NCBI RefSeq assembly: GCF_000353285.1
Contig: NZ_KB731324.1
Coordinates: 4,606,577-4,670,576, forward strand
Reading direction: 5' to 3'
Source: Leptolyngbya boryana PCC 6306
GTDB taxonomy: Bacteria > Cyanobacteriota > Cyanobacteriia > Leptolyngbyales > Leptolyngbyaceae
DNA: 64,000 nt
Positions 62,110-64,000 of the stretch are shown here, one piece after another (the stretch's first letter is position 1; every line of letters starts with the position of its first letter). Below the pieces are notes generated by a model. That model had not been told where the DNA came from. It did not search any database and saw nothing but the letters and a program-made list of their open reading frames with translations. The position numbers and the translations under genes were made by a program.

Positions 62110-62214
62110 GTGAATTCTCACGGTTATGAGTCTGTACTCTACACGATGTCTCCGGTTTTAGCTCGAATTTACACTGAGGTTTATCGCATTCTACGAAAAC
62201 AAGATTTTGCGTAA
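62110..62214 (+). CDS. Possible small protein, 34 residues
   Basis: A GTG at 62110 opens a 34-codon frame ending TAA at 62212-62214. The product starts MNSHGYESVLYTMSPVLARI and ends RILRKQDFA; an ATG at 62146 is an alternative start. It is followed 7 bases later by a hairpin with a T-run, as a short gene would be. No homolog is recognised and no ribosome-binding site is obvious, so it may be non-coding. Confidence 0.25.
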   Translation: MNSHGYESVLYTMSPVLARIYTEVYRILRKQDFA

Positions 62215-62221
62215 GTCTTGT

Positions 62222-62247
62222 GGGGTCAGTGATCCCCGTTTTTATAC
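62222..62247 (+). terminator. Hairpin with T-run upstream of the PatD-like gene
   Basis: GGGGTCA and TGATCCCC pair with one bulged base, followed by GTTTTTATA. It lies just before the PatD-like gene and just after the small frame at 62110, so it could terminate a short transcript from that region. Confidence 0.5.
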
Positions 62248-62267
62248 TGAATTGAAAAAGTTTAGAT

Positions 62268-62618
62268 ATGTTAACAGAGAACCAAGTACATTTATTTCGT
62301 GCGTTTCACACTGGATTAGGATCGCTCAATCAATTGTTAAACTCTCCCGAATTCGATCGACAAATCTTTGCTCAAACGTGGCAGTCACTTCAAAAAATCT
62401 TTTCAGAAGAAATTCAATCCATCCAATCGGATGTCTACCGAATCCATTCAGTTTTGGTTGAAATCAATAAACAGATGAGGCTGTTAGGAATGGATGCGAT
62501 GTTTCTCAAGACAGCACGACAGCCAGAGACGGTGCAAGGTCGGGTTGGACAGATTCGCGATCGAGTGACTTTACTAATGAACTACTGCACTGTACTTTTG
62601 GAGTCGGATGGAATTTGA
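62268..62618 (+). CDS. PatD-like protein (heterocyst frequency control family)
   Basis: A 116-residue helical protein without TM segments. The C-terminal half (VEINKQMRLLGMDAMFLKTARQPETVQGR, then LLMNYCTVLLE) resembles PatD, a small protein that affects heterocyst frequency in Anabaena and is also present in non-heterocystous cyanobacteria. I assign it by pattern only. A zinc-finger gene follows about 9 bases downstream on the same strand. ATG start at 62268. Confidence 0.5.
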   Translation: MLTENQVHLFRAFHTGLGSLNQLLNSPEFDRQIFAQTWQSLQKIFSEEIQSIQSDVYRIHSVLVEINKQMRLLGMDAMFLKTARQPETVQGRVGQIRDRVTLLMNYCTVLLESDGI

Positions 62619-62627
62619 GGTCGCGTG

Positions 62628-63224
62628 ATGCAGTGTCCTAAAGAACGGAAAATTACGCTAAACGATGGGCGATTGGCTGAGTCGTTAGAGGTGAAGGAAT
62701 GCCCAGAGTGTCAGGGAGCGTGGATTCCACTGGAAAATTATCAGGTGTGGCAAGCAGAACGCGAACGACCGAAAACGGTTGCAGACTTGATCCCAAAAAC
62801 ATTAGATGTCGAATTTACTCCATCGCCTCATGATGCGAAGGCGGCTTTTTGTCCTGAGTGTGGCTGTTATTTGGCGCGGGTCAAAGTGGGGATGAAAAAT
62901 CCGTTTTATGTAGAGCGGTGTTTGAGTTGTGGAGGAATTTGGTGCGATCGCGGAGAATGGGCTGCACTGGAAACGATGGGCTTGAATATTGCGATCGAGC
63001 AACTATTTTCAAGCGAGTGGCAGGTTTTGTCGAGAGAGCGAGAGCATTTGGCGATCGAGAAGCAGGCGACTATCGATCGCTTGGGAGAGGATTTAGCACA
63101 CCGAGTGTTTGCGTTGGCAGAAGAGTTGGAGAAGCATTCGCACGGGGATTTTGGGGTTGCATATTTGATGCGACGATTTGAGAATTTTACCCAGGAATTA
63201 GAGCGGGCGAAGAGAAAGAGTTGA
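62628..63224 (+). CDS. Zinc-ribbon (zf-TFIIB) domain protein
   Basis: A 198-residue protein with two zf-TFIIB-type ribbons: CPKERKITL with ECPECQGAWIPLENYQVW near the N-terminus, and FCPECGCYLARV with ERCLSCGGIWCDRGEWAALE at residues ~68-120. A helical C-terminal tail follows (LSREREHLAIEKQATIDRLGE). I start at the ATG at 62628, 7 bases after GAGG; a GTG directly before it adds one residue. Proteins of this kind are common and uncharacterised. It is transcribed with the PatD-like gene. Confidence 0.78.
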   Translation: MQCPKERKITLNDGRLAESLEVKECPECQGAWIPLENYQVWQAERERPKTVADLIPKTLDVEFTPSPHDAKAAFCPECGCYLARVKVGMKNPFYVERCLSCGGIWCDRGEWAALETMGLNIAIEQLFSSEWQVLSREREHLAIEKQATIDRLGEDLAHRVFALAEELEKHSHGDFGVAYLMRRFENFTQELERAKRKS

Positions 63225-63880
63225 CCATAAGGGATGATGGCTCTAGTCGTCAATTGCATTTATGTTGTGGAGCGGGTAGAGAGGGGAGAGAGATGCTAGA
63301 AATGATAGTTCTTGCTCCCCTCATCTAAAACTTGAGAGAAATCTAAACTATGAGATCGACTACTTTAGATCGACATTAATTAGTGTTCTTACAATTAGCA
63401 CTTGCATAGTTAGAATAAAGCATGCTTCTTTTCAAGCTAAAGCATATTAAAGTCGATTCAATTTGAAATTTCACAAGTTTTAGAAATTTAAAATTAAAGA
63501 ATTTCATCTATTAACTCAAGTGAAAAGCCTCAAACAAAATCAAAGCAGGAAGTGCTACTAGCACTAAAAGAAATGCATCTTAATTAAGATAGTGGCATTT
63601 TACTTAATTAGCGCAGATTGTTAAGTAGAAAAAATGCATAAGTTGATCACTATCTTTAAGTCAGGCTCTGAATATTCGCTGAAAAGAAGACCTTGAATTA
63701 TACAGATTCTTTAAGTATCAGCCTTGATTTTACCTAAGTGCTTCAATTATCCATGCGGTGTACCGTATCTCTGAGTTGAGCGTATCTTCCTCTGTCTGTT
63801 CAGTATTCTTAGCTGCCCTACTCAGCTTTGCTTCTGAGTACATTTCCTAATTTTAGATATCCCTGACTAATTATTCTATG
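63225..63880. other. AT-rich gene-free stretch
   Basis: No supported ORF on either strand. A long-loop hairpin (GAGGGGAG at 63281, CTCCCCTC at 63315) may end the zinc-ribbon transcript. AGTGCTA-C-TAGCACT (63551-63565) is a perfect small dyad, and a CTTAATTAAG palindrome lies nearby. From about 63330 the composition is markedly AT-rich and HIP1-free; it may be the promoter region of a gene beyond the window. Confidence 0.35.
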
Positions 63881-63962
63881 GGCTGGGAAATATATAGTTT
63901 AGAGCCTATCCAAAATCTGCAGAGGCAGATTTTGACACAACCCAGTTTAATATCTCCCAGCC
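63881..63962. repeat. 82-base inverted-repeat element with inner hairpin
   Basis: GGCTGGGAAATA (63881-63892) pairs with TATCTCCCAGCC (63951-63962) at 11 of 12 positions and encloses a perfect 10-bp hairpin, CAAAATCTGC/GCAGATTTTG (63911-63934). It could be a miniature mobile element or a structured leader RNA for a gene beyond the right edge. No target-site duplication was seen. Confidence 0.5.
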
Positions 63963-64000
63963 TCAAGTAAATTCCGGAAAACTGAGTGATTTTTATATTT

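Noticed and set aside
1-64000. Clusters of GCGATCGC as a regulatory signal
   Set aside because: This is the HIP1 octamer, spread through cyanobacterial genes generally; it does not mark any special locus.

Overview
The window is a stretch of cyanobacterial chromosome. The sequence shows photosystem I subunit PsaE, a PatD-like protein, cyanobacterial families such as TIGR03792, TIGR02587 and TIGR02588, a Uma2 (DUF820) nuclease, and a very high density of the HIP1 octamer GCGATCGC inside genes. I infer a filamentous or Leptolyngbya-like cyanobacterium, but nothing here fixes the species. I saw no rRNA, tRNA, CRISPR array, prophage or intact insertion sequence; one short transposase remnant is present near 18.4 kb.

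Layout. 1-4.4 kb: two polytopic membrane proteins (the first cut by the window edge) that share a C-terminal beta-sandwich-like domain, then a methyltransferase. 4.5-7.9 kb: accA, an SDR oxidoreductase, folE and convergent trpF. 8-10.3 kb: a response regulator/histidine kinase pair. 10.5-17.1 kb: a tightly packed operon of three glycosyltransferases, an ABC exporter and a phosphotransferase-fold kinase. 17.5-18.7 kb: a Uma2 gene and a decayed IS5-like transposase. 18.7-21.2 kb: a methyltransferase, TauD-type dioxygenase and heme-oxygenase-like diiron enzyme cassette. 21.4-24.6 kb: a hybrid kinase with an ethylene-receptor-like sensor. 24.6-28.2 kb: a heterodimeric ABC exporter. 28.4-31.1 kb: a P-type cation ATPase. 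31.1-33.2 kb: a two-RCK potassium-channel gene split by one in-frame TAG. 33.3-35.5 kb: ppk1.

35.7-50.9 kb is the most coherent accessory region. It carries a Rof-like protein, OsmC, an acyl-CoA-dehydrogenase-fold flavoenzyme, a cyanate ABC transporter with cyanase behind a textbook NtcA-type promoter, a TetR regulator and a DsbA-like protein. After a methyltransferase and a LysR regulator with a 13-bp operator dyad come a CobW GTPase, a DUF1097 membrane protein, cobalt-type nitrile hydratase (beta, alpha, accessory), a HupE metal permease and a CysK-family enzyme. I read it as an island for using or detoxifying C-N triple-bond nitrogen compounds (nitriles, cyanate, perhaps cyanide), with its own cobalt supply and control by nitrogen status.

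51-64 kb returns to mostly housekeeping and small genes: a fatty acid desaturase next to a large palindromic repeat, the TIGR02587/02588 pair, TIGR03792, a zinc-ribbon protein, an orphan GvpL/F, psaE, mutM, minD-minE-aroE, a RelA/SpoT enzyme, a PatD-like protein and a zinc-finger protein. The last ~780 bases are AT-rich and gene-free, ending in a structured inverted repeat. Several start codons were moved from the longest open frame, on the basis of ribosome-binding sites or family alignment; each case is explained in its entry.
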